Below, piece after piece: positions 6,178 through 7,146 of a DNA stretch of 7,146 nt. The translations under genes and the position numbers were made by a program. Source of the stretch: Deltaproteobacteria bacterium (lineage in GTDB: Bacteria; Myxococcota; Myxococcia; Myxococcales; Myxococcaceae); contig VGRA01000131.1 in NCBI GenBank assembly GCA_016875515.1, positions 1 through 7,146 of the forward strand, written 5' to 3'. Under the pieces are notes generated by a model, which did not search any database, was not told the DNA's origin, and saw only the letters and a list, made by a program, of their open reading frames with translations. Each line of letters begins with the position of its first letter. Position 1 is the first letter of the stretch.

Positions 6178-6380
6178 AATTGGCGATACACGACCTCGCA
6201 GGCAACGCTTGGGAGTGGGTGAACTGCCCCGCCGGTCCAAGTGCAGGATGTTTTCGCGGCGGCGGCTATTATTCGGCCGAGCTCAACGAGCTCGAACCAA
6301 CAGTGAACTGGGTCGTAGGGTGTACGGACGCTGGAACGGTCAAGACCAGAGCGGACACGGGTTTCCGGTGCGTGCAGTAA
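6178..6380 (+). pseudogene. 3' fragment of a formylglycine-generating-enzyme-like (SUMF1/FGE-sulfatase) domain gene
   Basis: The last 67 codons match the C-terminal part of the FGE-sulfatase fold: LAIHDLAGNAWEWV (usual form YDMAGNVWEWV), then FRGGGYY (usual LRGGSW), and a final GFRCVQ. The rest of the domain, normally more than 150 further residues, is missing. The match begins at the inferred IS terminus (6177). The frame happens to stay open leftward to 5655, but that part crosses the reversed IS remnant and is not FGE sequence. The segment uses more A/T-ending codons (gca, gga, tat, ttt, cca, aca) than its neighbours, suggesting foreign origin. It lacks the catalytic Cys pair of true FGEs in the retained part. 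Its stop lies 7 nt from the pth stop, in convergent orientation. Confidence 0.78.
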
Positions 6381-6387
6381 GTCTCTC

Positions 6388-6969
6388 TTAACCTTTCTTC
6401 CGGTTGTACCGGTTCATCGCCGTGGCCATGCCCAGCTTGATTAAGCCTTCCGCCATGTCCGCGGCGCGGTCCAGCAGCGGTTCCATCCCGGCGCGCTCGT
6501 CAGGGTTGAAATCAGAGAGCACGAACCCGGACACCCGGTCCTTCCCGCCACCCGGGCCCGGCGGGCGACCAATGCCGAACCGCAGCCGCCCGTAGGACTC
6601 GCATCCCAGGCACTCGGTGCAGCTCTTCAGCCCGTTGTGGCCGCCGCTCCCGCCGCCGGCCTTCAACTGCAGCTGCCCGAACGGAAGGTCCAGCTCGTCG
6701 TGGATGACCAGGATGTCCGCCGGGGCCACCTTGTAGAAATGCGCCGCGGCGGCCACGGATTGGCCGGAGAGGTTCATGTAGGTCTGCGGGAAGAGCAGGT
6801 ACACGCGCTCCTTGCCCAGGTCCGCCTGGCCGAAGAGCCCCTCGAACTTCTGGTGGTGGAGCCCGGTCTTCAGCCATCCGGCCAGCCGCTCCAGCACGTG
6901 CACGCCCACGTTGTGCCGGTTGCCCTCGTACTCCCGGCCCGGATTGCCCAACCCCACGACGAGCTTCAT
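6388..6969 (-). CDS. pth: Peptidyl-tRNA hydrolase
   Basis: This encodes 193 aa, the usual bacterial Pth length (E. coli 194). Pth hydrolyses peptidyl-tRNAs dropped from ribosomes, freeing tRNA; it is essential and cytoplasmic. Key residues are visible: Asn9 in GLGNPG, catalytic His19 in NRHNVG, Asn66 in TYMNLSG, Asp91 in [10 protein letters not shown], and His111/Asn112 in GGHNGL. The start at 6969 is firmly set by AAGGAGG (plus-strand 6978-6984), 8 nt upstream. The gene follows rplY by 78 nt, an arrangement common in bacteria. Downstream it runs into the antisense strand of the FGE-like fragment with no hairpin in the 7-nt gap, so its native terminator may have been displaced by the rearrangement. 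Confidence 0.98.
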   Translation of the reverse strand: MKLVVGLGNPGREYEGNRHNVGVHVLERLAGWLKTGLHHQKFEGLFGQADLGKERVYLLFPQTYMNLSGQSVAAAAHFYKVAPADILVIHDELDLPFGQLQLKAGGGSGGHNGLKSCTECLGCESYGRLRFGIGRPPGPGGGKDRVSGFVLSDFNPDERAGMEPLLDRAADMAEGLIKLGMATAMNRYNRKKG

Positions 6970-6994
6970 GCCGCAACCCTCCTTGAAACGGCAC

Positions 6995-7022
6995 GGGGCC
7001 GGCGCCCGGAGGCACCGACCCC
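6995..7022 (-). promoter_or_regulatory. Strong strand-specific RNA hairpin between rplY and pth
   Basis: On the minus strand GGGGUCGGUGCC pairs with GGCGCCGGCCCC as 12 continuous bp, including two G-U wobbles. A UCCG loop of the extra-stable UNCG class is closed by C-G. In a plus-strand transcript the two wobbles would be A-C mismatches, so the fold suits mRNA of the rplY-pth direction. It ends 10 nt before the pth ribosome-binding site and has only a short TTT after it. It could be an attenuator, an RNA-processing site, or a stabiliser of the rplY 3' end. Confidence 0.55.
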
Positions 7023-7047
7023 GCGCTCACATTCAACCGCTGGCCGA

Positions 7048-7146
7048 CTACTTCTTGGCCGCGGGCTTGGCAGCCGCAGCACCGGCCGCGGGCTTCGCAC
7101 CCGCCGCGGGCTTCGCACCCGCCGCCGCCTTGTCGCCACCGGCCGC
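7048..7146 (-). CDS. rplY: 50S ribosomal protein L25 / Ctc-type (C-terminal end only)
   Basis: Only the last 32 codons are in the window; the gene continues past the right edge. The frame reads a Lys/Ala/Gly/Pro-rich tail with GAKPAA repeats, ending AAKPAAKK and TAG. This low-complexity basic tail alone does not prove identity. The call rests mainly on position directly upstream of pth, where bacteria commonly carry the gene for the 5S-rRNA-binding L25/Ctc protein, and on lysine/alanine tails known in L25 of myxobacteria. Another basic-tailed protein is possible. Confidence 0.65.
   Translation of the reverse strand, partial: AAGGDKAAAGAKPAAGAKPAAGAAAAKPAAKK
7085..7120 (-). repeat. Two identical 18-bp tandem units in the rplY tail
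   Basis: The unit gccgcgggcttcgcaccc occurs at 7085-7102 and again, identical, at 7103-7120. Each encodes six residues on the minus strand (GAKPAA). The exact DNA identity points to a recent in-frame duplication, in a tail that tolerates length change. Confidence 0.9.

Noticed and set aside
5655..6380. 241-codon plus-strand frame read as one full gene
   Set aside because: Only the last 67 codons resemble a protein family. The middle runs antisense through the IS3 orfA remnant and the beginning matches nothing, so a chance in-frame fusion is more likely than a real gene.
5952..6387. A functional toxin, defence or RiPP-modifying system built on the FGE-like gene
   Set aside because: Only the C-terminal third or less of the domain remains, with no start or partner genes. 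There is no evidence of a working system.

Overview
The window is uniformly GC-rich. It carries the translation/replication block rplY (partial) - pth - rpsF - rpsR - rplI - dnaB on the minus strand, facing the 3' part of a very large secreted-type protein on the plus strand. That protein combines Asp-rich calcium-binding repeats, a von Willebrand A (VWA) domain and a Cys-rich tail. This mix, the codon usage and the Lys/Ala-rich tail of the L25-type protein suggest a myxobacterium (Myxococcota, probably Cystobacterineae). The organism call is an inference from style; no species is claimed.

Layout. Positions 2-2479 (+) hold the open 5' end and the complete 3' end of the TSP3/VWA/Cys-rich protein. 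After a 19-nt gap with a small hairpin come the minus-strand genes, read right to left. First is the lysine-rich end of rplY (7048-7146), then a strong hairpin, then pth (6388-6969). Next is a roughly 735-bp interruption with degraded mobile DNA (about 5653-6387). Then come a sigma70-like promoter (5589-5617) and a leader of about 155 nt, followed by rpsF (4956-5426), rpsR (4509-4904) and rplI (4031-4474). A long hairpin with a short T-run (3945-4005) precedes dnaB (2499-3887).

How the genes work together. S6 and S18 bind each other and the central domain of 16S rRNA. L9 is a large-subunit protein, L25 binds 5S rRNA, Pth recycles peptidyl-tRNA, and DnaB is the replicative helicase. Co-location of rpsF-rpsR-rplI-dnaB, with pth and rplY close by, is a common bacterial arrangement. 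The rpsF leader may be a control point: one hairpin loop is a perfect 7-nt complement of the rpsF ribosome-binding region, and a second upstream stretch can also pair with it.

The interruption between pth and rpsF is the least ordinary part. It contains the start of an IS3-family transposase OrfA, with its likely left terminus at 6177. Directly abutting this terminus is the last 67 codons of a formylglycine-generating-enzyme-like (SUMF1/FGE-sulfatase) domain gene. This looks like an IS insertion followed by deletion, inside an otherwise conserved housekeeping block. I saw no CRISPR array, tRNA, rRNA, or clear novel multi-gene defence or biosynthetic system.
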